A stretch of DNA of 64,000 bases from Siphonodentalium dalli (lineage: Eukaryota; Mollusca; Scaphopoda; Gadilida; Siphonodentaliidae), in the NCBI GenBank assembly GCA_032622095.1, contig CP136063.1, positions 91,121,980 to 91,185,979 on the forward strand. Reading direction: 5' to 3'. The notes beneath the pieces were generated by a model. That model was given only the letters and a program-made list of their open reading frames with translations, was not told the DNA's origin and searched no databases. Below, piece by piece: positions 22,216-33,834 of this stretch; position 1 is the first letter of the stretch, and each line of letters opens with the position of its first letter. The position numbers were made by a program, and so were the translations under genes.

Positions 22216-22339
22216 GAACAGTCTGACATAGAGACTGACAAATTCAATCCAATATACCCCCCAAGTTTTCTTTGCAAAATCAGGGTATAATGAGTTCAAC
22301 TGGATACTGGTGGTTAAGAACATAATATTCGAACAGACA

Positions 22340-22760
22340 AGCCTGAACATAGTGTCTGACATTTTCAGAATGAGGTCCCCAAAGGGTGAATTTAATGACA
22401 CAATCCTGCAATGCGGGCTAGCATCACCAAATTCACCCTCTGTGGACCTCATTCTGTGTAGGCCTCAACTGCTATGGGAGACATAGCATTAGATTGAAGT
22501 TCTCCAGTTAAAGTTGGTGATGTGCACCCATTGGGCACCTCAATTATGCATTTTATATTCACAAATTAGGGGATATAGAAACTAAACAGAAGGGCTAAAG
22601 TAAGTAAAAATGTCAATTTAAGTGCCTATATACTTCCCAGAAGATGAGGCCTAAGCAGAATGAGGACCCTGGCTAGTGTATTTGGTGATGCTAGACTGCT
22701 GTGCAGGGTAGCATAACTAAATTCACCCTCTGGGGACCTCATTCTGCAAATGCCAGATAG
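22340..22760. mobile_element. Family B inverted-repeat element, copy 4
   Basis: Left AGCCTGAACATAGTGTCTGA; right ATTCTGCAAATGCCAGATAG. Internal GTGCACCCATTGGGCACCTC and TATGGGAGAC words are present. Confidence 0.7.
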
Positions 22761-22870
22761 AAGACAAATTTAATCCAATATATACCCCCCCCCCCCCATT
22801 TTTCTTTGAATATTAGTCGTATGATTTCATCTGGATAAGTGGTGATTAAAACAATAATATGAAATGGCCA

Positions 22871-23306
22871 AACCTGAATTTAGTATGTCTGACATTTGCA
22901 GAATTAGGTCCCAAAAATGTGGATTTAATGACAATATTCTGTAAGGCAGGCTAGCATCACCAAATTCATCCTCAATCTGATTAGGCCTCAATGGCCAATA
23001 CAACCAAGGAACAGATTGAAGTCCTACAGTTGAAGTTGGTGATACACACCCATTGAGCACCTCAATTATGCATTTTATCTTCTGCAAATTAGGGGGACAT
23101 TGAAACTGAACAGGTGGAAAAAGTGACTAAATCAAACTGTCAATTTGATACTTAGGTTACTTCCAAGAAGATGAGGACTAAGCAGAATTAGGTCCCTGGC
23201 AGGTGTATTTGGTGATGCTAGCATGCTGTATGGAATAGCAACACTAAATTCACCATCTGGGGACCTCACTATGTAAATGTCAGACACACTATTTCCAGAC
23301 TTGAAG
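22871..23306. mobile_element. Family B inverted-repeat element, copy 5
   Basis: Left AACCTGAATTTAGTATGTCT; right GTCAGACACACTATTTCCAG. The interior is more diverged than in copy 4. Confidence 0.7.
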
Positions 23307-23639
23307 CAATCAAAGCCATTCACAGTATCATTGAATGTCAGTCATTAAATTGCTAGAGATATGTTTAGATTAGAATAATACATGTCATCTGGCCAGTTTA
23401 TATAATTAATGACCTGTACCTTTACAGATATATATGCCTCTGTGGTGAGAAGACATATTAAATTGAGAGGTGATATGGCTTGGAAGGGATCTTGGTTGAT
23501 GGCAGGGTTGGGCCTGGGCCATATGGGAGGGGTGGGTGGGGGAGGGTGGAATGTTTCCATAATTTCATTAAAGAGTAAAGTTTCATAACTCTGCAGATGT
23601 TATATATAATGGTGTCACTTTTTTTCAAATTTTAAAACA

Positions 23640-23790
23640 TGTCCCAGAAGATGAGGCCTAAGCAGAATAAGGTAATTGAGGTGTATTTGGTGATGCTAGC
23701 CTGTTGTATGGGGTAGCAACACTAAATTCACCATCTGGGGACTTCATTCTGCAAATGTCAGACACACTATGTCCAGGCTTGGAGAAATGA
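23640..23790. mobile_element. Family B element, right-end fragment
   Basis: Only the right hairpin and terminus remain, from GAAGATGAGGCCTAAGCAGA to GTCAGACACACTATGTCCAG. Confidence 0.65.
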
Positions 23791-23974
23791 ACTATTCCTT
23801 GTAGACTCTGGTAGTTGTTTAGCTAATGTCATGTCTTGTAATGACAGATGGTAAACTGGTCTGAAGCAAGCAGTATTCAGCAAGAGGATCGGGTGACCAC
23901 ACTATGATAAATTGGCTTTTTCAATAATACAGGCTAGAGTGTCCTCTTAAAAATTAATAGTGCATAGCAAAGGG

Positions 23975-24180
23975 GTGTGAATTATAAAGGGCCATAACTC
24001 TGTTAAAATATATCGGATCAAACCCATATTTTAACTTGATCTGTATATAAGTGTCAAAAATTCATATACCAAATTTGGTGTTGATCAGATGAAAAATGTT
24101 TGAGTAATCCTGTCTTGGATGAATTCTATATTAAAACAAGAGTGGAAGGGGTTAAATAAACAATACCAAAATCCATACAG
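23975..24180. repeat. 'gccataactc' module fragment
   Basis: GAATTATAAAGGGCCATAAC, then ATATCGGATCAAACCCATAT and TACCAAATTTGGTGTTGATC match the modules at 25265, 28250 and 32150. Confidence 0.65.
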
Positions 24181-24249
24181 ATGAAGAACATGCTAAGAAA
24201 AATCTAGGTAAGAAATATGAGGCTGTGATGTGTCCTAAACAAAAATTAA

Positions 24250-24831
24250 AGGTCAAAATGCAAAAATTAATTTTTTTGTTTTTAAAGTTATGTCCCTGGC
24301 TCTGCCCCTATTTGACCCAGTGACCCCATTTGAACAAATATGAACCCCAGTCACCCAAGGTATCTCTGTACCAAATATAAGCTAAATCGGCCAAATATTT
24401 TTTTAGAAGAAGTCATTGTAAGAATCACTACGAGTTATGGCCCTGGTTTCTCAACTAATTGACCGGGTGACCTCATTTGAACAAATCTGAACACCAGTCA
24501 CCCAAGGACTCTCCATACCAAATATTAGCTAAATTGGCCCAATGGTTATGGACAAGAAGTTGTTGTAAGAATTACTATGGAGGAATAGAGTTATGGCCCT
24601 TGTTTCGCAACTATTTGACCCAGTGACCTCATTTGAACAAATCTGAATGAGAGTCACCTAGGGAACATACACACCAAATATGAACCAATTCGGTATGATG
24701 GTTTAAGAGGAGAAGATGTTTTTTAAAAAGTTGACGGACAGACGGACAGACGGACAGACGGACGGACGGACGGACGATGGACGAGGAGTGATGACTATAG
24801 CTCCACCGGAGACTTTGTCTCAGGTGAGCTA
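24250..24831. repeat. 'gttatggccctgg' repeat with (GACG)n, right part of the insertion block
   Basis: Three modules (AGTTATGTCCCTGGCT, AGTTATGGCCCTGGTT, AGTTATGGCCCTTGTT) are followed by (GACG)n at about 24734-24783, then GACTATAGCTCCACCGGAG and CTCAGGTGAGCT. The next base returns to copy A of the 2-kb repeat. Confidence 0.75.
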
Positions 24832-26128
24832 AAAAGCATCAAAACCATATGATGTGTGGAGAGGGTTAATCATTTGCAATGACATCATATCATGGAACTG
24901 GGAATGTGTGGATTAATTTTTGTCTAAGATAAGACAACAGTGTATGTAGACAACAATGTCTGTAAAACATCCCTACAAAGTAACAATGGACTATTCCAAT
25001 TTAATATTTTAGAATAGGTGTCCTATAGTGTTTACATAAACTTTAGTAATGAACCTGTTTCAGTAAAGGAGTTAACTTAATATTGCACAGAAAACAGAAC
25101 TCCACCAGATAGCCATCAATCAATTTGACATTAATATGATAACAAATCCTGCCAGCCAAGAGTACCACTATCAGGCTTTATAGCATGTCCCTAGTGATAA
25201 TTAACTCATTTCAATTACACACATGGTCTGCCAGATAAGTTCTCTTAAAATTCCCAGCAGTAATTACTTGAATTATAAAGGGTCATAACTCTGTTAAAAT
25301 ATATCGGATCAAACCCATATTCGAACTCGATCTGTATTTAGGGGTGATAAATTCATATACCAAATTTGGTGCTGATCCAGATGAAAAATGTTTTGAGTCA
25401 TAGCAGCTTGGGTGAATTCTAAGTAAACATAAGAGTGAAAAGGGTTAATTAAACAATACCAAAAACCATACAAACGAAGAACATGCTAAGAAAAACCTAG
25501 GTAAGAAATATGAGGCAGATCAGAAGAAATATGTTCAACTTATTGCATTGGATAGCATGTGTGTAAAGGGTTAATTATTTTCTAAACCGATCAACCAATC
25601 AATACCAAAAACTATACAGATGAGGGGCATGTCATCATAAACCTACATATCAAATATGAACACAATCGGACAAAATATACTTCGGTTTTAGCATCGGATT
25701 TTTGTTTTTTTAATTTAATTTTGAAAAAAGGGTCATAACTCCTTTAAAATAAATCGGATCAAACCCATATTCGAAATCGATCTGTATTTTGAGCTCTGAA
25801 ACTCGCATACCAAATTTGGTTCCGATCAGATAAAAATTGTTCGAGTTATGACAGCATGCTTGAATTCGAGGTCGAAAAAGGGCCATAACTCCGTAAAAAA
25901 AACTCCGTAAAAAAAACTCGATCTGTATTTTGGTCTGAGAAACTCATATACAAAATTTGGTTCCGATCGCATAGAAAATTTTTGAGTTATCGCACCATGC
26001 GTAAAGTGTCCACGGACAGACAGACAGACAGACAGACGGACGGACGGACGGACGGACACACGACGAGTGGTCAATCCGGACGTCGACATTATGTTTACCA
26101 TACTATGGTATGGGTAAACATAAAAATT
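24832..26128 (+). repeat. Modular 2-kb repeat, copy A, 3' part
   Basis: Continues copy A (AAAAGCATCAAAACCATATG matches 27760 in copy B), runs through several 'cataactcc..ggatcaaacccatattcg' modules and a (GACG)n run at about 26012-26056, and ends in the hairpin ACCATACTATGGTATGGGTA followed by AACATAAAAA. The 5' and 3' parts together are about 2.0 kb, matching copy C. Confidence 0.8.
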
Positions 26129-26726
26129 GTTGCTTGCAAATATGCTGTACAGGTATAGGCCCAATACTTGAACATACTGAATTCTATCTATATCTAAACT
26201 GTTCTGGTGATAATAAATAGTTAACATTTTAAATAGTGAACTCAAAAACTGCGCACGAGAGACATGATGTACAGTAAATTTAGCTGCAACTAACTATGGT
26301 TAAAACTGAAATCATGAAATTTTGCACGAAACATGAGCATTCGGGGCTCTTGATTGAACAAAATGATCCAAACATTCCTAACCAGGAATCATGTCGGCAT
26401 TATTGAGCATAGAAATTTAAAAACCGAACAGGAGGCTGTTCAAGAATTTGATATCACTAGTTTTATGAGCATTAGTTCCCATCTGATACATCGAAATCTC
26501 ATCTTTTTTCCAAGGAAGCATGAACATTTGTTTACATTGATCACTCAATTAAATTGCGTCACTCACGGGAGCTAAATTTGGAAATGAAACCTGAATGGAA
26601 CATCCTGCTGTAACTTCAAATTTAGTGCTTTGCTGTTCGTAATTAAACAGCTGAACAAAGATTGTTCTAATATTTGGCCACTCAGACTCTACTACGGGCT
26701 ATCTTCAATATATACAGTACCATACC
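26129..26726. other. Non-coding stretch
   Basis: A 73-codon plus-strand frame (26354-26575) has no recognised domain. Nothing else seen. Confidence 0.4.
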
Positions 26727-26890
26727 ATCAAGCCTGCATATAATGTGTCTGTCATCTGCAGAATGAGGTCCTCAGAGGCAGGACCCAAGCTTGGGGTTGA
26801 AAACAGGGAGAAGTGACTTCTCCCTCTGGAGATTTTAGGGAGACTTCAGCCCCAAATAGGGAGAAGTGGAGCGACTTAACTCATTTGGGA
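26727..26890. repeat. Family B left-end fragment joined to 'gggagaagtg' repeat
   Basis: AAGCCTGCATATAATGTGTC and TGCAGAATGAGGTCCTCAGA are a family B left terminus. The following AAACAGGGAGAAGTGACTTC belongs to the repeat also seen at 640 and 14718. Confidence 0.55.
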
Positions 26891-27264
26891 CGTGATTCTT
26901 TATCTTCTAGAAATATTGGGTAAATACCACCAAATTGCGACCGGTTGCCATGGCAACCTATTTTCGGAAATGTATGCGTTTGGGGGCTGTAATTTCGCTA
27001 TATGACGATATGTTTACGACATTTTGAATCATTTCGAAGTTAAATGATCCAGGAATATTTTGCCAACATCTGGAACTAGCCTTGCTCGAAAATCACCCAA
27101 CACCGACAGAGGGCGCCATTCAAAATGGCCGCCAAAGTCCCGTTTTCTAACGTTAAAATGCTTACTTTTATAGCATTTTATAACAATGTATGCGTTAATT
27201 TAATGCTGGGTCAGACCATTTGTCATTCATGACAGAATTCTCTACGTGACAACTAATAATATAC
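26891..27264. other. Non-coding stretch
   Basis: Contains the dyad GGTTGCCATGGCAACC at about 26943-26958. This resembles an X-box/RFX-type inverted repeat, but its function is unknown. No gene recognised. Confidence 0.45.
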
Positions 27265-29325
27265 CGGCATCATATTGAGTCAACAGGATTGGTGGAGGAT
27301 GTTAATATTTTTAAGCAAATAAACCAAATGACCCTCACTATGCAGGTTAGGGGTGTGTTATCATAAACTATGCCAAGAACTATAAACATAATCAAATCGG
27401 ATAGTATGGGGTTAATCTTACCCAAACTATTGAACTGATAAACACAAAATAGTCTATAAAAAGCATGTCATTGGATTTAGAAACCCATACAATAAGTCAG
27501 TCTCAAGAATACCAGCACCATTAATATTATCCTGGAGCCCCAATGCAATTGAGGGAATTTCAAAATAAGACATTTCCTCTAATGATGAATATTCAATTGG
27601 TGATTTATTGAAACCCTGGCTCAAAGTGAAAGGGATAATATTATATCTGTCTATTGCATAATATGTGTCTATGGAATGGTTTAATTTTAATCCCAAATCC
27701 ATGCAAATCAAAAGTGGATCACCATCAACCTGGACATAGAATAGGAGAATGATCAAATGAAAAGCATCAAAACCATATGATGTATGGAGAGGGTTAATCA
27801 TTTTCAATGACATCGTATCATGGAACTAAGGAATGTGTGGATTAAGTTTTTTCTGAGATAAGACAACAGTGTCTGTAAACAACAATGTCTGTAAACAGCA
27901 ATGTCTGTAAACAGCAATGTCTGTAAAGCATCCCTACAAAGTAACAATGAACTATTCCAATTTATTATTTTAGAATAGGTGTCTTATAGAGTGTAGGTAC
28001 ATTAACTAATGTAATGAACCTGTTTCAACAAAGGGGTTAACTTAATATTGCACAGAAAATTGCAGAAAACAGAACTGGACCAGAGTCACCAATCACAGTT
28101 TGACATATGATAAACAAGGCCTGCCAGCCACCACTGTCAGGCTAAGCATGTAGTATCTAATGTCCATAGCAATAAATAACTCATTTCAATAACACACATG
28201 GTCTGTGTGATATGTTCTCTTCAAATTCACAGCAGCAAACAGGTATTAATTACTTCAATTATAAAGGACAATAACTCTGTTAAAATATAACGGATCAAAC
28301 CCATATTCGAACTCGATCTGTATTAAGGGGTGAGAAATTCATATACCAAATTTGGTGTTGATCAGATGAAAAATGTTTTGAGTCACAGCAGCTTGGGTGA
28401 ATTCTAAGTCAACATAAGAGTGAAAAGGGTTAATTAAACAATACCAAAAACCATACAGATGAAGAACATGCTAAGAAAAACCTAGGTACGAAATATGAGG
28501 CAGATCATGAAGAAATATGTTCAACTTATTGCATTGGTTAGCATGTGTGTGAAGAGTTAATTATTTTCTAAACTGATCAACCAATCAATACCAAAAAATA
28601 CACAGGTGAGGGGTGTGTCATCATAAACCTATATATCAAATATGAACACAATCGGACAAAAAATACTTCGGTCATAGCATCGGATTTTATTTTTTTCTCG
28701 AAAAATAGTCATAACTCCTTTAAAATAAATCGGATCAAACCCATATTCGAACTCTCTAAGTATTTTGGGTTGAGAAACTCACATACCAACTTTTTTTCCA
28801 ATCAGATAAAAATGTTTGAGTTATGGGTGAAAGCATGAATTCTAAGTCGAAAAAGGGCCATAACTCGGTAAAAAAAAGTCGGATGAAACCCATATTTGAA
28901 CTCGATCTGCATTTTGGCATGAGAAACCCAGATCGAACAGAAAATGTTTGAGTTATCGCATTATGCGTAAAGTGTCTACAGACGGACAGACAGACAGACG
29001 ACGAGTGGTCAATCCTGACGTCGACACTATGTGTACCATACTATGGTATGCGTACACATAAAAAGTACAATAACTCGTAAAAAAAAATAAAACTTGGATC
29101 AAACCCATATTCGAAATAGATCTGTATTTATGGCTGAGAAACTCATTTATATGAAAAATTTGGTTCAGCTCGGATAGAAAATATTTTAGTTATCTCACCA
29201 TGTGTAAAGTGTCTATTGATAGCTAGACAGACGGACGGACGAACGACAAGTATTCAATCCGAACACTGACACTATGTGTACCATACTATGATATGGGTAC
29301 ACTGATGGGTAGACATAAAAATACC
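27265..29325 (+). repeat. Modular 2-kb repeat, copy B, with a duplicated 3' module
   Basis: The 5' end is truncated relative to copies A and C. The body matches copy A closely, including four tandem AATGTCTGTAAACA units at about 27870-27927. It reaches a first (GACAGACG) run and terminal hairpin at 29030-29060, then repeats the last module (29061-29325) with a second hairpin. A 119-codon minus-strand frame here is not conserved in copies A and C. Confidence 0.8.
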
Positions 29326-30465
29326 AGTCCTTCTTTTATTGTAAAATTAATGTTGTAATTGTAATAGTGCCCCTGTAAGTCATTTAATAGCACAACAAAT
29401 TAAACAATTACTAAATACACGGAAAGCAACACCTGGCTGACCCAATTTTCTGACATCAATCAGCTGACAAGTAGCAAACCACTTTCAAGTGATGACGTCA
29501 TTCAGCAAGCTACAGTGAGATACAAAATTGTATTCCACTTTAGATTCTAAGAGATACATATGACGATTTACCTTTCAGTAATTTTCCGCTATTTTTTTGG
29601 CAAGCATATTATAAATAAAACATATCGGTAGAAATTTCTACTTTAAAAATAACAGCAATTTCAATGTGACAACTCTATGCTCAAATGTTATTTATACTCT
29701 AAATGTTGAAAGCACAGGCAAACATTAAGCCTGAATACATCTTCTTTCATATCACTATTTATATTAAACTTACCATCACTGGTGTTTGTTCCCATTATAG
29801 CAGTATTAGAAAGTCAAAGTTTCTACTCATTACCATGATGCCAAACAAATCCTGGAAAGTCAGATAACAAAATTGAAACTAGGGTAACAATAACTACATG
29901 TACAAGTACGCATCAGAGATGCTGTGGTAAAGTTATGGGTCTTCAATTCAATGGAAGATTGCACTATGTCGGTGTTGGAAACTGCAGGTGGATAACAACC
30001 TAAGGCAGGTAAAAGAGGACATTCGGATTATAAGTTTAAATACAACGTTTCCAAAAGTCCTTAACATAAGATACCATACTAGAATATCATACCTTTGCAT
30101 AGATTTAGAAAAGTGCGGAAAATCAACGAAATTTTAAGTGCCAAAGATTTCATAGTACAGGTTGGCATTGTCATTTGCGACACTGCTAGAGTCACATAAG
30201 AAATAAAAAAATATTTCACCCTGTACTATTATCTCTGTCAATAAAACAATAGATCTACAAGTTAATGTGAGTGAAACAGTTAGCACACCTGATACTGAAG
30301 ATTACACCTCAGACTTCCCTCGGTAACGGTACAGTATGTGATTTCATGACTCCTTCTAAGGAAGTTGGTTAAAAATAAAACTTACAAAATAAATTTAGTT
30401 TTGCAAACACAAATTTTCATTTGGTGTATTTTAAACATTTTGTATTATGAAAACAACAAGTACTC
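29326..30465. other. Non-coding stretch
   Basis: No gene or known repeat recognised. Confidence 0.4.
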
Positions 30466-30722
30466 TTAACCATTTCATGATGGGAGCTGCGCTGGTGTAG
30501 CATTTTCATATATATGGCCTAACAATATTTACCTTGTAAGCCTGTATTCCCATAGGGATTCTCACATATTCATGTATAAGAGAATGCACTGGCTTACAAG
30601 ATCAAGGTAAATATTATTAGGGCAATGCACCCTCTTATATGTGGGAGGCTCCCATTTTTAAGAGAATGCATTGGCACAGGGTTTTTGCTAAATTTCAGAA
30701 GCTGCAGTCATGAAAGGGTTAA
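30466..30722. mobile_element. piggyBac-like MITE, second subfamily
   Basis: TTAA then CCATTTCATGATGGGAGCTG at the left; GCTGCAGTCATGAAAGGG then TTAA at the right. Inside is an inverted pair (AATATTTACCTTGTAAGCC facing GGCTTACAAG..GGTAAATATT) and GAGAATGCATTGGCACAGGG, shared with the 4822-5221 element. Confidence 0.75.
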
Positions 30723-30795
30723 AATCATAGCAATAGTCATTTTCACATATACTTAGTTTATATATATCATTCATAGATATGAGGGACACAAAGGT

Positions 30796-32847
30796 AAACG
30801 AGAGGCCGATCACGATCGGCAGATGTTTAACCCATACCTTGGCGATAGCGATCTTTTTATGAGTGCAAGAATATCAACAATTCACAGTGTACTATTATTT
30901 ATTAGTTTCATAGTGGAATCAGACTTATTGAGCAACTTGCTCATTTAAACACAATAGGAACATGGATATGACATTCGATTTCAACCTATTAGGTCACTCC
31001 AACAGAGATACATGTATGTGTGATAGATTGATAAAGATAATTATGCCCAACCACAGTCAGACAGATGCACCATAGCTGTTAAAGATATAATAGTTACAAT
31101 ATTAACATCATAATAACTCTATTTATTTACTTCTTACAATGGAACCTGATCATAACAGATTATGTTGCTGTGTTAGCTGCATAGTAAAAGTTATGGGATG
31201 ATTGAGATTAGAGACCAACAAACACCTGAACATCTATATAAGTGAGGGGTGTATAGACCTTGATATTAAATATGATTGATAATGTTTGGATATAAAATAT
31301 TTTAATACAGAATTATCAGATAACTAAAGGAGAGATATGAGAACGGTCAAATTGAAAATATTAGAGTCATAACATTGGATCGCGTACAGTATACCTATGG
31401 TTAATTTTATTCTAAGCTGATCATTGGAAAGATACAATGTCTGTAACAGCAGAAATATTATTAAATGTTGGGTTAATATTCTCAAAACCATTCAATCAAT
31501 ACCAAAATCTATACACGTGAAGAATGTGTCACGATCAACCTGAATGAGATTATAAAAGTGATTGGGTGAAAAATATTTTACCAATAAGTCAGCTTCAAGA
31601 ATACCAGAACCATTATTATTATCCTGCAGCCCAAATGCAATAGAGGGAATTTCAAAATAAGATATTTCCTCAAATGATGAATATTCAATTGGTGGCTTAT
31701 AGAAATTCTTAGTGAACCTGGCCCAAGGCGAAAGAGATAATTTAAAATCTGCCTATCAGATATCATGTGTCTATGGAATAGGTTAATTTTAATCATGAAA
31801 TACATGCAAGTGAAAAGTGGATCACGATCAACCTGTGGATTAATTTTTTTCTCAAGATAAGACAACAGTGTCTCTGTAAACAACAATTCTCTAAACAGCC
31901 ATGCTCTAGAACATCCTACAAATGGACAATTTGTATTAATGCCATGTTTCAACAGGGGGGGGGGTTAAATTACTATTGCACACAAACTGGAGTAAAGAAT
32001 CACCAATCACTTAAATTTGACAGCTCTGGGAGCAGCCAGTGGTTTAGCAGTTAATATCCAGTGTCATTCTCTGATTCCAATAAAGCAGATTACTGTGTAA
32101 AGTCATTTGTCTTAAACTCCCACAGGGCATATAGGTAGTAAATTACTTGAATTATAAAGGGCCATAACTCTGTTAAAATATATGGGATCAAACCCAAATT
32201 TGAACTTGATCTGTATTTCGGGGTGAGGACCACATGTACCAAATTTGGTGTAGATCAGATGAAAAATGTTTTGAGTCATAGCAGCTTGCATGAGTTCTAA
32301 GTAAACATAAGTTTGAAAAGGGTTAATTAAACGATACCAAAAACCATACAGATAAAGAACGTGCTAAGAAAAACCTAGGTAAGAAATATGAGGCATATCA
32401 GAAGAAAACAGTTTGAGTTAGATGCATCAGATAGCATTTGTGTGCAGGGTTAATTATTTTCTAAACCGATCAACCAATCGATACCAAAAACTATACAGGT
32501 GAGGGGTGTGTCATTATAAACCTACATATCAAATATGAAAACAATCGGACAAAAAATACTTTGGTTACAGCATCGGATAGCTCATGCCTATGTGCGGATG
32601 CAAAGTGTTAATAATTTCTAAACCGATCAACCGATCGATACCAAAAACTATACAGGTGAGGAGTGTGTCATCATAAACATGCACATAAAATTTTATAACA
32701 AGATTCGATAAAAAATATTCAAGTAAATGAATCGGATAGCAAGTGTCTACGGACAGACGGACGGACAGACAGACAGATGGACGAACGACGGATGGTTGAT
32801 CCGGACGTCGGCATTATGTGTACCATACATGGTATGGGTACACATAA
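30796..32847 (+). repeat. Modular 2-kb repeat, copy C (full-length candidate)
   Basis: Starts AAACGAGAGGCCGATCACGA and ends ACCATACATGGTATGGGTAC followed by ACATAAAAA, with no obvious nested insertion. Modules of about 130 bp recur (ACCGATCAACC, ACAGGTGAGGGGTGTGTCAT, CAATCGGACAAAAAATACTT), followed by a GACAGACGG run. The minus-strand frame 31578-31952 is a shadow. Confidence 0.75.
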
Positions 32848-32972
32848 AAAACAAAACAATATCAACATTCATCCTTTGGTCCCTTATTTAAAATTTCACA
32901 TCTTTCCTATTTTCGTTGTATACATGTATACATGTACTGGAAGCAATTACCTATCGATCTCAATGTTATAGC

Positions 32973-33152
32973 ATGCACTTCAACGATAACAGTAGACCAC
33001 CAAGACGTGATCTCCAGAACATTGTTGATTCCAACACCAAGAACATGCGGGAACGGGACTACCCACCCCTGAGACAACTCGCCCTTCTGCTGTTTCCGGG
33101 GCGGGCCGTCCCGATAAATACGGGCGTAATTATGTTCTTTTATGTTCTTTGA
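32973..33152 (+). CDS. Unrecognised 59-codon open segment with coding-like composition
   Basis: From ATG, the frame reads M-H-F-N-D-N-S-R-P-P-R-R-D-L-Q and continues with charged residues to R-E-R-D-Y-P-P-L-R-Q and L-L-F-P-G-R, ending in TGA. GC content is clearly above the surroundings. It could be an exon, a host gene fragment or a transposase relic. No domain is recognised. It starts about 125 bases downstream of the 3' end of copy C. Confidence 0.25.
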   Translation: MHFNDNSRPPRRDLQNIVDSNTKNMRERDYPPLRQLALLLFPGRAVPINTGVIMFFYVL

Positions 33153-33619
33153 TGATATATTATTAAAGTTTTTGACAAATAAAACATGTGTCTATTCATT
33201 AATTATGTCGACTGGAGTAAAGAATGACATGATGTTTTGGTAACTTAACGGCACCATAAGGTACCGTAAATGACAACTAATTAAAAGGGGTGCTTTCAAA
33301 ACAAACATTTGATGCAAAGGGTTCATTATCACAGTGTGTTATCACAACACTTAGTGGTCGGGATTCATCTCAATGATGTTAACTGCGAGGAGACTTACGG
33401 TCCTGTATTCTGTAAATACACTTTGTAATACTATATGTATGATTTTAATAAAAAGATCTATTGATCATATAAATATAATGTAAGAATGGATACAAATATA
33501 TAGGCTACGTACATACATGCTAAAACAGAACATTAAAAGCATTTATATCTGTTTTCTTACAATATACTGTCAAATGCATGTAGCTCTGTTTTGGAAAAAA
33601 AAATTATTATATCCAACAG

Positions 33620-33785
33620 ATGTCCAAACACTTTGATCGACGACATTTCTCGACGAAGAAATGTTGTCAAGTATATGCAAAGAAGAAGAGACCAATTCAG
33701 TGCAGACGACGATCTACCACAGCAGCCCCATCGACAACTTAAATTGTCAACCGTTCGATCATTCATATCACATTTCGTTCATTAA
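33620..33785 (+). CDS. Candidate terminal exon, unrecognised
   Basis: A TTATTATATCCAACAG acceptor-like sequence precedes an open frame reading C-P-N-T-L-I-D-D-I-S-R-R-R-N-V-V-K and later L-P-Q-Q-P-H-R-Q-L-K-L-S-T-V, to TAA at 33783-33785. An AATAAA follows at 33829-33834. The charged, low-repeat composition looks coding. It may belong with 32973-33152, but no donor linking them is convincing. No family is recognised. Confidence 0.3.
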
Positions 33786-33828
33786 ACTAATTTTAAATTA
33801 TTTTTTAAAACTTCATTCATTAAACTCG

Positions 33829-33834
33829 AATAAA
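33829..33834 (+). promoter_or_regulatory. AATAAA polyadenylation signal (candidate)
   Basis: Lies 44 bases after the stop of the 33620-33785 frame. A second AATAAA is near 33918. Confidence 0.35.

Larger units (their letters stand above)
22238..23306. repeat. Two tandem 525-bp units, each with a family B element
   Basis: GACAAATTCAATCCAATATA at 22238 and GACAAATTTAATCCAATATA at 22763 start units of about 525 and 540 bp. Each holds a CTGGATA..GTGGTTAA segment followed by a family B element (22340-22760 and 22871-23306). Divergence between units is visible, so the duplication is not recent. Confidence 0.75.

Noticed and set aside
22075-22452. A 125-codon minus-strand frame
   Set aside because: It crosses from one repeat family into a family B element and reads repeat words; no domain.
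21111-24831. Reading the 3.7-kb block in copy A as a single Helitron
   Set aside because: The right junction GAGCT|AAAAA superficially recalls a CTRR end, but the left end lacks TC and no hairpin precedes the right end.
27454-27813. A 119-codon minus-strand frame in copy B of the 2-kb repeat
   Set aside because: The matching parts of copies A and C carry frame-changing indels, and similarity between copies is not concentrated at silent positions.
31578-31952. A 124-codon minus-strand frame in copy C
   Set aside because: Same repeat as above in a shifted frame; not conserved.
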